Shown: one piece after another, positions 8,463 through 15,538 of the stretch
Position numbering within the stretch: the first letter of the stretch is position 1
Layout of the letters: each line of letters starts with the position of its first letter
Source of the DNA: an uncultured Oscillospiraceae bacterium
Lineage (GTDB): Bacteria; Bacillota; Clostridia; Oscillospirales; Acutalibacteraceae
Reading direction: 5' to 3'
DNA: 64,000 bases
NCBI GenBank assembly: GCA_900540275.1
Contig: UQFO01000003.1
Span: 108,316 to 172,315, forward strand
Program-made: the position numbers and the translations under genes
Notes under the pieces: generated by a model
The model's input: only the letters and a program-made list of their open reading frames with translations
The model's database searches: none
Told to the model about the DNA's origin: nothing

Positions 8463-10364
8463 ATGGCTTTTTTACCCGTAACGAAAAAAGAAATGGAACA
8501 AAGCGGCTGGGACACGCCGGATTTTGTGTTTGTCACTGGCGACGCGTACGTTGACCACCCGAGCTTCGGCGTGAGTATCCTGTCGCGCGTGCTGGAGGCG
8601 AAGGGATACCGCGTCTGCGTCCTTGCGCAGCCCGACTGGAAAAACGAGCGCGATTTTACGCGCTTCGGAAGGCCGAGGCTCGGCTTTCTCGTTACGTCCG
8701 GCAATATCGACAGCATGGTCGCGCACTACACGGCGGCAAAGCGCAGGCGCAGTGACGATATGTATTCACCCGGAGGCAAGGCGGGCAAACGGCCCGACCG
8801 CGCGGTGATTGTCTATTCCAAAATCATCAAACGGCTTTACCCGGACTGCCCCGTCATTATCGGCGGGCTGGAAGCGTCCCTGCGCCGTTTTGCCCATTAT
8901 GATTACTGGGACGACAATGTCCGGCCTTCTGTTTTAATCGACAGCGGCGCGGATATTTTGACCTACGGCATGGGGGAAAACCAGACGCTTGAAATCGCCC
9001 GCCGTTTAAACGATGGGCTTCCCGTTTCGTCGCTTACGGACATCAGGGGGATTTGCTACGCGGTCGATACGAAGGATTACGCTGCAATGCCCGCCGCCGA
9101 CTGCCCGTCATATGAGAGGGTAAGGGAATCTAAAAGAGAGTACGCGGCGGCCTGCCGCAAGCAGATGGAAGAGCAGGACGCGGTGCGCGGGCGTACGGTC
9201 ATCCAGCGCCATGGCGGGAAAATAGTAGTGCAGAACCCGCCGATGCCGCCGCTTACGACGGAGGAACTCGACTGGGTTTATTCGCTTCCGTACGAGAGGA
9301 TGTTCCATCCGGTGTATGAAAGCATGGGTGGTGTGCCGGGAATAGAAGAGGTTGAATTTTCCATCACGCATAACCGCGGGTGCTTCGGCGCGTGCAACTT
9401 CTGCTCGATTGCGTTCCACCAGGGCAGGGCCGTCACCGTAAGAAGCGAGGAGTCAGTGCTGGAGGAGGCAAAACGCCTGACGGAAAACCCGCGCTTTAAA
9501 GGATATATCCACGACGTAGGCGGCCCAACCGCGAATTTTCGCCTGCCGTCGTGTAAAATACAGGAAAAGGCGGGGCTTTGTAAAAACAGGAAATGCCTTG
9601 CCCCAAAGCCGTGCAGGCAGCTTCAGGTATCACACACGGAATATTTAGGCCTTCTGCGCAAGCTGCGCGCCCTGCCGAAGGTAAAAAAGGTATTTATCCG
9701 CAGCGGCATACGGTTCGATTACATGATGGAGGACGAAAACAGCGAGTTCTTCCGTGAGCTGGTAAGCTGCCACATAAGCGGGCAGCTGAAGGTTGCGCCG
9801 GAGCATTGCTCGGCGGCCGTGCTCGACAAAATGGGCAAGCCGCATATCGAAGCCTACAAGCGTTTTCAGGATGAGTTTTACCGTATGACGAAACAGGCCG
9901 GAAAGGAACAGTACCTTGTACCTTACCTGATGTCCTCCCATCCCGGCTCGACGATGAAGGACGCGGTGGAGCTTGCGCTGTTTTTAAAACGCGAGCATAT
10001 CCGTCCTGAACAGGTACAGGATTTTTATCCGACACCCGGCACGGTTTCGACCTGTATGTTTTACACGGGGCTCGACCCGTATACGATGGAGGAGGTTTAT
10101 GTACCTCGCACGCAGAAGGAAAAGTCGCAGCAGCGCGCGCTGCTGCAATATTTCAACCCAAAAAACAGGCAGCTTGTCATCGATGCGCTCAAAGCGGCGG
10201 GCAGGACGGATTTAATCGGCAGCGGGAAAAACTGCCTGGCCGCTCCCACGCCGCAGTATTTGGCGGAACTGAAAGCACGCGGTACCGGAAAAGGAAAAAG
10301 CCGCCCAAACAGCAAAAAGGCGGGGAATAGAAGCGCGGGCGGAAAGCGGGGAAGGGGCAGATGA
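8463..10364 (+). CDS. YgiQ-family radical SAM protein (UPF0313)
   Basis: A 633-residue protein of the YgiQ family. An N-terminal B12-binding-like region (DFVFVTGDAYVDHPSFGVSIL) precedes a radical SAM core whose cluster ligands are C307, C311 and C314 in RGCFGACNFCSIAFHQGR. A DUF3362-like C-terminal region includes KQAGKEQYLVPYLMSSHPG and QDFYPTPGT, and the protein ends in a basic low-complexity tail. The reaction catalysed is not established. I place the start at the ATG at 8463, which follows GAGAGAGGG, rather than at an upstream start at 8436. Its stop overlaps the next gene by four bases (ATGA), so the two are translationally coupled. Confidence 0.9.
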   Translation: MAFLPVTKKEMEQSGWDTPDFVFVTGDAYVDHPSFGVSILSRVLEAKGYRVCVLAQPDWKNERDFTRFGRPRLGFLVTSGNIDSMVAHYTAAKRRRSDDMYSPGGKAGKRPDRAVIVYSKIIKRLYPDCPVIIGGLEASLRRFAHYDYWDDNVRPSVLIDSGADILTYGMGENQTLEIARRLNDGLPVSSLTDIRGICYAVDTKDYAAMPAADCPSYERVRESKREYAAACRKQMEEQDAVRGRTVIQRHGGKIVVQNPPMPPLTTEELDWVYSLPYERMFHPVYESMGGVPGIEEVEFSITHNRGCFGACNFCSIAFHQGRAVTVRSEESVLEEAKRLTENPRFKGYIHDVGGPTANFRLPSCKIQEKAGLCKNRKCLAPKPCRQLQVSHTEYLGLLRKLRALPKVKKVFIRSGIRFDYMMEDENSEFFRELVSCHISGQLKVAPEHCSAAVLDKMGKPHIEAYKRFQDEFYRMTKQAGKEQYLVPYLMSSHPGSTMKDAVELALFLKREHIRPEQVQDFYPTPGTVSTCMFYTGLDPYTMEEVYVPRTQKEKSQQRALLQYFNPKNRQLVIDALKAAGRTDLIGSGKNCLAAPTPQYLAELKARGTGKGKSRPNSKKAGNRSAGGKRGRGR

Positions 10365-11284
10365 CCACCAGGCGAATGAAAAAGCGGTTCGCGGCTCTTT
10401 CCTGCACGGCCGTACTGCTCGCTATAAGTCTCCTGTTTTCCTTTGGAAAGCCGCTCGGACTCCCCTCATGGCAGGATATTTACGCCGCCTTCGGCTTTAC
10501 GGACGTAAACCCGGAATCAGGGGAGCTGTCCGTGCATTTTTTGAATGTCGGCTGTGCGGACAGCGTATATATCAACTGCGGGGATTACAATGTATTAATC
10601 GACGCGGGCAACGAGAGCCTGCAAAACAAGTCCGCAGCCTACCTGCGGGAAAACGGCGTCAAAAAGCTCGACCTTGTTATCGCGACGCATCCCGACAAAG
10701 ACCACATCGGCGGGATGCAGGAAGTGGCCGGGACATTCCCGGTTGAACGGTTCTGGATACCGCAGGTGAAGGAAAAGCTTGTACCGGACTCCGGCTTTTA
10801 CACCGGTATGCTCTGGAACTTGGAAAAACAGGAAACGGAAATTACCCATCCGTGGGCGGGAGAATACCTGCGGCTCGGCGATATGGTGTTTACCGTGCTG
10901 TCGCCGTCCAAAATCTACAGCGATACAAATAATAGTTCCATTGTGGTAAGGCTGAGCTTTGGCAAGAACAGCTTCCTGTTTACCGGCGACGCGGAGAAAA
11001 AAGCGGAAAGCGACATGCTGAAAAGCGGCATGGGCTTAAAGTCCGACGTTTTAAAGGTCGGGCACCATGGAAGCAAAAGCTCCTCCACCAAGGATTTTTT
11101 AAAGGCGGTTTCCCCGCGGTACGCGGTGATAAGCGTTGGGGACAACAGCTATGGCCTTCCCAAAAAAACAGTAATCAAACGGCTTGAAAAGCTCGGGACA
11201 GAGGTTTATCGTACTGACCGGTACGGTACCGTCGTATTTTACAGCGACGGCGAGCGGCTCACCATACATACGCAAAGGAGTTAA
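10361..11284 (+). CDS. Secreted or membrane-anchored ComEC-like metallo-beta-lactamase-fold hydrolase
   Basis: A 307-residue protein with an N-terminal signal or anchor helix (about residues 10-30) and a metallo-hydrolase domain resembling the C-terminal domain of ComEC/Rec2. Metal motifs are ATHPDKDHIGG (about residues 109-119), FTGDAE and VGHHGSKSSS. The ComEC transmembrane channel is absent, so this is the stand-alone form, probably a cell-surface nuclease or phosphodiesterase; the substrate is unknown. It overlaps the YgiQ gene by four bases, and a DUF3006 gene follows directly, a partnership I recall for stand-alone ComEC-like proteins. Confidence 0.85.
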   Translation: MTTRRMKKRFAALSCTAVLLAISLLFSFGKPLGLPSWQDIYAAFGFTDVNPESGELSVHFLNVGCADSVYINCGDYNVLIDAGNESLQNKSAAYLRENGVKKLDLVIATHPDKDHIGGMQEVAGTFPVERFWIPQVKEKLVPDSGFYTGMLWNLEKQETEITHPWAGEYLRLGDMVFTVLSPSKIYSDTNNSSIVVRLSFGKNSFLFTGDAEKKAESDMLKSGMGLKSDVLKVGHHGSKSSSTKDFLKAVSPRYAVISVGDNSYGLPKKTVIKRLEKLGTEVYRTDRYGTVVFYSDGERLTIHTQRS

Positions 11285-11285
11285 G

Positions 11286-11450
11286 ATGATGAAAACCTTG
11301 AAAATCGACCGGTTCGACCCACAGTACGCCATCTGCACCGACAAAGAGAAGAAGCTTTACGCGATTGAGCTTTCTGAGCTTCCCAAGAACGCAAAGCAGG
11401 GGGATATTCTTTTGATTCAAGACGACGGCGTCATTACAATCAGGAAATGA
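11286..11450 (+). CDS. DUF3006-family small protein
   Basis: A 54-residue protein beginning MMKTLKIDRFDPQYAICTD and containing KLYAIELSELPKNAKQGDIL, the small beta-rich pattern of DUF3006 proteins. Function is unknown. AAGGAG at 11275-11280 supports the start at 11286 (or the next ATG at 11289) over a longer in-frame start at 11184 that would run through the upstream gene. It starts one base after the metallo-hydrolase stop, so the two are one transcriptional unit. Confidence 0.75.
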   Translation: MMKTLKIDRFDPQYAICTDKEKKLYAIELSELPKNAKQGDILLIQDDGVITIRK

Positions 11451-11473
11451 ATGTAAGATTGTTCGCGCATTCC

Positions 11474-11502
11474 TTGACAAATCGCACCGCGTTTACTATA
11501 CT
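11474..11502 (+). promoter_or_regulatory. Housekeeping sigma promoter of the tyrS T-box
   Basis: TTGACA at 11474-11479, a 17-base spacer and TATACT at 11497-11502. Transcription would start near 11509, at the beginning of the T-box leader. Confidence 0.85.
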
Positions 11503-11508
11503 AGACCA

Positions 11509-11785
11509 CAAAGGCATGGAAGGGAAGAAGTAAGCAGACAGGGGCGCTAAAGAGAGGCGGCGTAAGGTGCGAGCCGCTGTGCCCGGCTGTTGAAATACAT
11601 CCCGGAGCCGCCGGCTGAACGGGCGCTTGCGCGCTTTTATTAGGCCCGGACGGGTTTCGCCCGTTACAGCGGAGGGGTATGCGTTTGCGTACCCGTGAGG
11701 CTGTCGCCGTGAGGCGGCGGTAAACTGAGGTGGTACCACGGAATATTCCGTCCTCTGGATTTTGCAGGGGACGGTTTTCTTTATG
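11509..11785 (+). promoter_or_regulatory. T-box riboswitch controlling tyrS
   Basis: The conserved T-box sequence GAGGTGGTACCACGG lies at 11727-11741, just before an intrinsic terminator (11748-11774 stem, then TTTTCTTT). Upstream is a long stem-rich leader. A candidate specifier is TAC in GAAATACATCC near 11593-11603, a tyrosine codon that agrees with tyrS downstream. Uncharged tRNA-Tyr pairing with the TGGT-containing T-box would favour the antiterminator. Confidence 0.92.
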
Positions 11786-11844
11786 ATGCGCCGGCTTCTG
11801 CCGTATTTTAAGCTTTGAAAAGCGAAAAACAGGAGGAATTTCAA

Positions 11845-13113
11845 ATGGGCGTATACGACGAACTAAAAGCAAGGGGCATGGTTGCCCAGGTAACGAACGA
11901 GGAACAGGTAAAAGACCTGCTCAATAATCAGAAAACAGCGTTTTATATCGGCTTCGACCCGACGGCCGACAGCCTGCATGTCGGGCATTTCGTGCAGATT
12001 ATGGTCATGGCGCACATGCAGCGCGCGGGACATACGCCGATTGCGCTGTTCGGCGGCGGTACAGGTATGATCGGGGACCCGAGCGGCAAGAGCGACATGC
12101 GCAGGATGCTTACAAGGGAAGAAATCGACCATAACATCGCCTGCTTTAAAAAGCAGATGTCGCGGCTGGTCGATTTTTCTGAGGGCAAGGCGCTAATGGT
12201 CAACAATGCCGACTGGCTGCTCGATTTGAACTATATCGATTTCATCCGCACGATCGGCGTGCATTTCCCGGTCAGCAAAATGCTTGCGGCCGAATGCTAC
12301 AAGCAGCGCATGGAGCGCGGCGGCCTGACTTTCTTTGAGCTCAACTACATGCTGATGCAAAGCTACGATTTCTATGTCCTTAACCAAAAATACGGCTGCC
12401 AGCTCGAGCTTGGCGGAGACGACCAGTGGAGCAATATCATCGGCGGCGTAGAGCTGATTCGTAAAATCGCCGCCAAGGAAGCGGAGGAAACGGGCAAACC
12501 CATTCCCAAAACGGCGGAGTCCTTCGGCATGACGTTTACGCTCCTTACAACGAGCGAGGGCAAAAAGATGGGCAAGACGGAAAACGGCGCCGTGTGGCTC
12601 GACCCGGAGAAGACGAGCCCGTACGAGTTTTACCAGTACTGGCGCAATGTTGCCGACGCGGACGTTATCCGCTGCCTGAAAATCCTGACCTTTGTACCGC
12701 TCGACGTAATCGAGGCGCTTTCCAAGCTGGAGGGCAGCGACATTAACAGGGCAAAAGAGGTTCTGGCGTTTGAGGTGACGAAGCTTATCCATGGGGAGGA
12801 AGAGGCACAGAAAGCCCAGGATGCGGCGCGCGCGCTGTTTGGCGCTGGAAAGAGCGCACAGGACATGCCCTCCACTGCAATCGATGAGAACGACTTTACA
12901 GACGGTACGGTAACGGTAATCGACCTGCTTTTGAAAACAAAGCTTACCCCCTCCAAAAGCGAGGCGCGCAGGCTTATCATGCAGGGCGGCGTTACGGTTG
13001 ACGATATGAAGGTGACAAAGCCGGACGAAACGGTCGCAAAGGCGCAGTTTGAGGAAAAGGGCTATATTGTCATCAAAAAGGGCAAGAAGGCGTTCCATAA
13101 GGTGAGCCTTTAA
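11845..13113 (+). CDS. tyrS: Tyrosyl-tRNA synthetase
   Basis: Class I aminoacyl-tRNA synthetase charging tRNA-Tyr. It is 422 residues, the usual length. Visible signatures are FDPTADSLHVGHFV (HIGH equivalent), the tyrosine-binding region YMLMQSYDFYVL and LGGDDQWSNI, and the KMSKS equivalent KKMGKTENG. The C-terminal S4-type RNA-binding domain reads TPSKSEARRLIMQGGVTV. The ATG at 11845 follows AGGAGG at 11831; an earlier in-frame start at 11815 has no such site. The gene is controlled by the T-box just upstream. Confidence 0.96.
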   Translation: MGVYDELKARGMVAQVTNEEQVKDLLNNQKTAFYIGFDPTADSLHVGHFVQIMVMAHMQRAGHTPIALFGGGTGMIGDPSGKSDMRRMLTREEIDHNIACFKKQMSRLVDFSEGKALMVNNADWLLDLNYIDFIRTIGVHFPVSKMLAAECYKQRMERGGLTFFELNYMLMQSYDFYVLNQKYGCQLELGGDDQWSNIIGGVELIRKIAAKEAEETGKPIPKTAESFGMTFTLLTTSEGKKMGKTENGAVWLDPEKTSPYEFYQYWRNVADADVIRCLKILTFVPLDVIEALSKLEGSDINRAKEVLAFEVTKLIHGEEEAQKAQDAARALFGAGKSAQDMPSTAIDENDFTDGTVTVIDLLLKTKLTPSKSEARRLIMQGGVTVDDMKVTKPDETVAKAQFEEKGYIVIKKGKKAFHKVSL

Positions 13114-13139
13114 GACCTGACAGGAAGGGGAGCGGGCAT

Positions 13140-13577
13140 ATGAGGAAATTTTTCTCGGAATTCAAGGAATTTATTATGCGCGGCAATGTGATGGACCTTG
13201 CGGTCGCGGTGATTATCGGCGCGGCGTTCCAGGCGATTATCAGTTCCCTGGTAAACGACGTGATTTCTCCGTTTATCGGATTGTTTGCCAAGATTGATTT
13301 TAAAGACTGGGTTTTTGACATCAACGGCGTGCAGATTCAATACGGCTCATTTTTGACGGCGCTTATCAACTTTATCATCATGGCGTTTGTTATTTTCCTT
13401 TTAATCAAGGGAATCAACAAGGTTATGAGCATTGGAAAGAGGCTCAGGAAGGAAGAGGAGCTGCTCTCAGAGCCGGAAACAAAGGCATGCCCTTATTGCC
13501 TGACGGAAATCGATATCAGGGCGACGCGCTGTCCGCACTGCACTTCACAGCTTGGGGATGCGGAAGAAGAGAAATAA
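13140..13577 (+). CDS. mscL: Large-conductance mechanosensitive channel with C-terminal zinc-ribbon-like motif
   Basis: A 145-residue MscL. The N-terminal amphipathic helix (KFFSEFKEFIMRGNVMDLAVAVIIGAAF) and two transmembrane helices (about 14-45 and 70-95) form the pentameric osmotic safety valve of the cytoplasmic membrane. After the second helix comes a charged linker and a CxxC...CxxC motif (CPYCLTEIDIRATRCPHC, about residues 118-135) that looks like a small zinc ribbon, an extension seen in a subset of Firmicute MscL proteins. AGGAAGGGGAG precedes the ATG. It follows tyrS by 26 bases with no terminator between. Confidence 0.93.
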   Translation: MRKFFSEFKEFIMRGNVMDLAVAVIIGAAFQAIISSLVNDVISPFIGLFAKIDFKDWVFDINGVQIQYGSFLTALINFIIMAFVIFLLIKGINKVMSIGKRLRKEEELLSEPETKACPYCLTEIDIRATRCPHCTSQLGDAEEEK

Positions 13578-13664
13578 TTTGATGCGGTTACGTCCATAAT
13601 ATAGAAAACGGCATCGGAGCATTTTGGTTTGATGCTGCGCTTCGGCGGAAAAGGAGAAAACGGT

Positions 13665-14684
13665 ATGGCTCAAAACAAGGGAATCCTGCATAAAATCAAA
13701 GAGACGTTCGACCAACGATCTATTATTGTGGCGTCCGCATTTATTATTTTTATCGCGCTGCTCGTTATCATGGTAACGTTTGCGGTCAATGTGGGGCCGG
13801 CGATAGCGGCGCGTGAGGCGGGGGCGAATGCCTCCGCGGGAACCGTTTCTTCTGAGAGCGGGAACAAGGCGTCTGCGGGAGCCTCCGGCGCGGACAAGCT
13901 TCCAAGCGGCTTTACCACGGTTTCCGTTGCGCGGGAAAGCCTGTATAAAGGCCCGCTGATTCTTGTGAACAACGACCATAAATGCGGAATCGACGGGGTA
14001 AACCTCGTCGGTATGATGGAGGAATACAACAAAACGTTCAAGGTGGCGGATTACGACGTCCAGGTAAACGGCGCGATTATGGAGAACATTAATTCCATGT
14101 TCGGCGATTTTCACGGCCAGTACGGAGACAACGACCTGCTTGTAAACAGTGCCTACCGCAGCCAGGACGTCCAGCAGACCATTTATGACAATACGCTTGC
14201 TTCCAAGGGTGAGGAAGGGACGCAGTGGGTCGCAAAGCCGGGCTACAGCGAGCACCAGACGGGCTACGCTTTTGACCTTTCCCTGATGGCGCCGGACGGT
14301 ACAATGTACGATTACGACGGAACGGGCGACTACGGCTGGATTAATGAAAATTGTTCCCGCTATGGCTTTGTCGTGCGGTACGACGACAAGAAAAAGGAAA
14401 TTACGGGGATTGCAAACGAGCCCTGGCATTTCCGCTATGTTGGCCAGCAGCACGCAATCTATATGGTTCAGAACGACCTCTGCCTTGAGGAATATATCGA
14501 TTTACTCAGAGACTATTCCGCACAGGAGCCGCTCCTGCTCAAGGACCTTTCAATGAATGAATACAAGGTTTATTTTGTGAAGGCGCAGGAGTCCGGCAGT
14601 ACCGAGGTGCCTGTCCCGCAGGACGGCGAATATGAAATATCGGGCAACAACGTCGACGGATATATCGTCACATGGAAACTATAA
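13665..14684 (+). CDS. Membrane-anchored D-alanyl-D-alanine carboxypeptidase, M15B/VanY family
   Basis: A 339-residue protein with a short cytoplasmic N terminus, one transmembrane anchor (about residues 22-45), a low-complexity Ala/Ser spacer and an extracellular M15 peptidase domain. Zinc and catalytic motifs are SAYRSQDVQQ, GYSEHQTGYAFDLS (His and Asp ligands) and ANEPWHFRYVG (catalytic Glu and His ligand). It would trim D-Ala from peptidoglycan stem peptides. The ATG at 13665 is preceded by AAGGAG; upstream in-frame starts lack a site. No vancomycin-resistance genes are nearby, so a housekeeping wall role is likely. Confidence 0.9.
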   Translation: MAQNKGILHKIKETFDQRSIIVASAFIIFIALLVIMVTFAVNVGPAIAAREAGANASAGTVSSESGNKASAGASGADKLPSGFTTVSVARESLYKGPLILVNNDHKCGIDGVNLVGMMEEYNKTFKVADYDVQVNGAIMENINSMFGDFHGQYGDNDLLVNSAYRSQDVQQTIYDNTLASKGEEGTQWVAKPGYSEHQTGYAFDLSLMAPDGTMYDYDGTGDYGWINENCSRYGFVVRYDDKKKEITGIANEPWHFRYVGQQHAIYMVQNDLCLEEYIDLLRDYSAQEPLLLKDLSMNEYKVYFVKAQESGSTEVPVPQDGEYEISGNNVDGYIVTWKL

Positions 14685-14695
14685 ACTGAAAAGCA

Positions 14696-14732
14696 AAGCA
14701 GGCTGCGTCCGGGACGCAGCCTGCTTTTTTCT
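14696..14732 (+). terminator. Strong intrinsic terminator after the VanY-type gene
   Basis: A 12-base stem GCAGGCTGCGTC/GACGCAGCCTGC centred at 14710 with a three-base loop and a run of six T. It separates this unit from the convergent ribbon-helix-helix gene. Confidence 0.93.
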
Positions 14733-14737
14733 TCCTG

Positions 14738-14905
14738 TTACTGGATTTCTTCGATTGCCCCGTGTTCCTCTTCATAATTTTTGATGGCTTCTTCAATAAA
14801 AGAAAGGATTTCGTGGTTTACCGTTTGTTTTTCGCGGTATGACATAACCTTCAGCTTAAAAAGCATGTTGCTGTCAATCGTAATTCTTAAATCTTTGTTC
14901 GGCAT
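14738..14905 (-). CDS. Small ribbon-helix-helix (Arc-like) DNA-binding protein
   Basis: A 55-residue minus-strand gene. The protein starts MPNKDLRITIDSNMLFKLKV and continues through KQTVNHEILSFIEEAIKNYE. A short beta strand with alternating charges (LRITID) followed by two helices, the first ending in a TVNHEI turn, is the Arc/MetJ ribbon-helix-helix pattern. CAGGAGG lies 7 bases before the ATG. A consensus minus-strand promoter lies at 14946-14974. It is divergent from the Xre regulator at 15253, and the 350-base region between them holds three matching palindromes. The target is unknown. It could be an antitoxin-type regulator, but no toxin gene is present. Confidence 0.82.
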   Translation of the reverse strand: MPNKDLRITIDSNMLFKLKVMSYREKQTVNHEILSFIEEAIKNYEEEHGAIEEIQ

Positions 14906-14945
14906 GCTGGTTTCCTCCTGTTAAAGATATGAAAGCTATGAAAAC

Positions 14946-14974
14946 ATTATATGTCGAGCATAAAACAGTGTCAA
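14946..14974 (-). promoter_or_regulatory. Promoter of the ribbon-helix-helix gene
   Basis: On the minus strand, TTGACA (14974-14969), a 17-base spacer and TATAAT (14951-14946): an exact consensus promoter about 40 bases upstream of the start codon. Confidence 0.88.
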
Positions 14975-15016
14975 TACGGCTGAAAATAGGCATAAAACAA
15001 ATTTATAATAAAAAAC

Positions 15017-15030
15017 AACCATATGCGGTT
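15017..15030. promoter_or_regulatory. Palindromic operator-like site 1
   Basis: AACCATATGCGGTT, a copy of the AACC-6-GGTT element repeated at 15150 and 15181. It lies upstream of the -35 box of the divergent ribbon-helix-helix promoter. Confidence 0.65.
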
Positions 15031-15144
15031 TATATCTCTTATTATCAATTGAATAGCATTGGGATATTGCAAAGGAATTCATAAAAAATATAATAAAAAA
15101 ATTTTTTTGCTTTTATTTTGCGGAAAAAGAAACAATTTTATTCA

Positions 15145-15173
15145 TTGACAGCCATATATGGTTTATTTATAAT
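15145..15173 (+). promoter_or_regulatory. Promoter of the Xre-type regulator
   Basis: TTGACA at 15145-15150, 17-base spacer, TATAAT at 15168-15173: an exact consensus promoter. Operator-like site 2 fills most of the spacer. Confidence 0.9.
15150..15163. promoter_or_regulatory. Palindromic operator-like site 2, inside the promoter spacer
   Basis: AGCCATATATGGTT, one base off the AACC-6-GGTT pattern. It occupies the space between the -35 and -10 boxes of the xre promoter, where a bound dimer would block RNA polymerase. Confidence 0.75.
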
Positions 15174-15180
15174 AGAATTG

Positions 15181-15194
15181 AACCATATACGGTT
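15181..15194. promoter_or_regulatory. Palindromic operator-like site 3, at the transcription start
   Basis: AACCATATACGGTT, starting about one base after the expected +1 of the xre promoter. Its centre is 31 bases, about three helical turns, from that of site 2, so two dimers could bind the same DNA face. Confidence 0.72.
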
Positions 15195-15252
15195 GATATT
15201 AAGAAAATAGTTTTTTAAGGCTCCATCTTTATAAGAGAAAGCGGTGTTTTTT

Positions 15253-15474
15253 ATGATTCAAAACAGGCTGAAGGAACTCCGGAGGGCGCGCGGAAAGACG
15301 CAGCTCCAAATTGCGCAGGTGCTGGGTACGACCTACCAATATTACAGTACTTACGAAAAGGGGCAGCGCGACCTGCCGCTTGAACGGGCAAAAAAGCTCG
15401 CGGTTTATTATAATGTTTCGCTTGACTACCTTTCTGGATTATCAGGCCAGGCGGAAAAATGCTGGCTGGAATAA
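15253..15474 (+). CDS. Xre/Cro-type helix-turn-helix transcriptional regulator
   Basis: A 73-residue protein made almost entirely of an HTH_3 domain: NRLKELRRARGKTQLQIAQVLGTTYQYYSTYEKGQRDLP, then LERAKKLAVYYNVSLDYLSG. The recognition helix is around TTYQYYSTYE. There is no ligand or dimerisation domain beyond the fold. I chose the ATG at 15253; an in-frame GTG at 15244 closer to AGAGAAAG is an alternative. Palindromes inside its promoter and at its transcription start suggest autorepression, a common arrangement for this family. Its other targets are not evident. Confidence 0.9.
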   Translation: MIQNRLKELRRARGKTQLQIAQVLGTTYQYYSTYEKGQRDLPLERAKKLAVYYNVSLDYLSGLSGQAEKCWLE

Positions 15475-15489
15475 CAGGAAAAAATAAAG

Positions 15490-15526
15490 ACGGGCGCAGG
15501 CAGAATTTTCTGCCTGCGCCCGTTTA
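15490..15526. terminator. Bidirectional terminator between xre and glyQS
   Basis: A 14-base stem CGGGCGCAGGCAGA (15491-15504)/TCTGCCTGCGCCCG (15509-15522), with T-rich sequence on the plus-strand side and A/T-rich sequence on the other. It serves convergent genes. Confidence 0.9.
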
Positions 15527-15538
15527 TTGAAAAATTAC

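Noticed and set aside
7100..8716. 538-codon minus-strand frame over dapL and the YgiQ start
   Set aside because: It covers two well-identified plus-strand genes and their intergenic terminator; no domain is visible.
13665..14684. Vancomycin-resistance VanY
   Set aside because: The peptidase family fits, but no vanHAX, vanRS or related genes are in the window; a general wall carboxypeptidase is the safer call.
14738..15474. Toxin-antitoxin module made of the RHH and Xre genes
   Set aside because: Both look like DNA-binding regulators; no toxin fold is encoded and the genes are divergent rather than co-transcribed.
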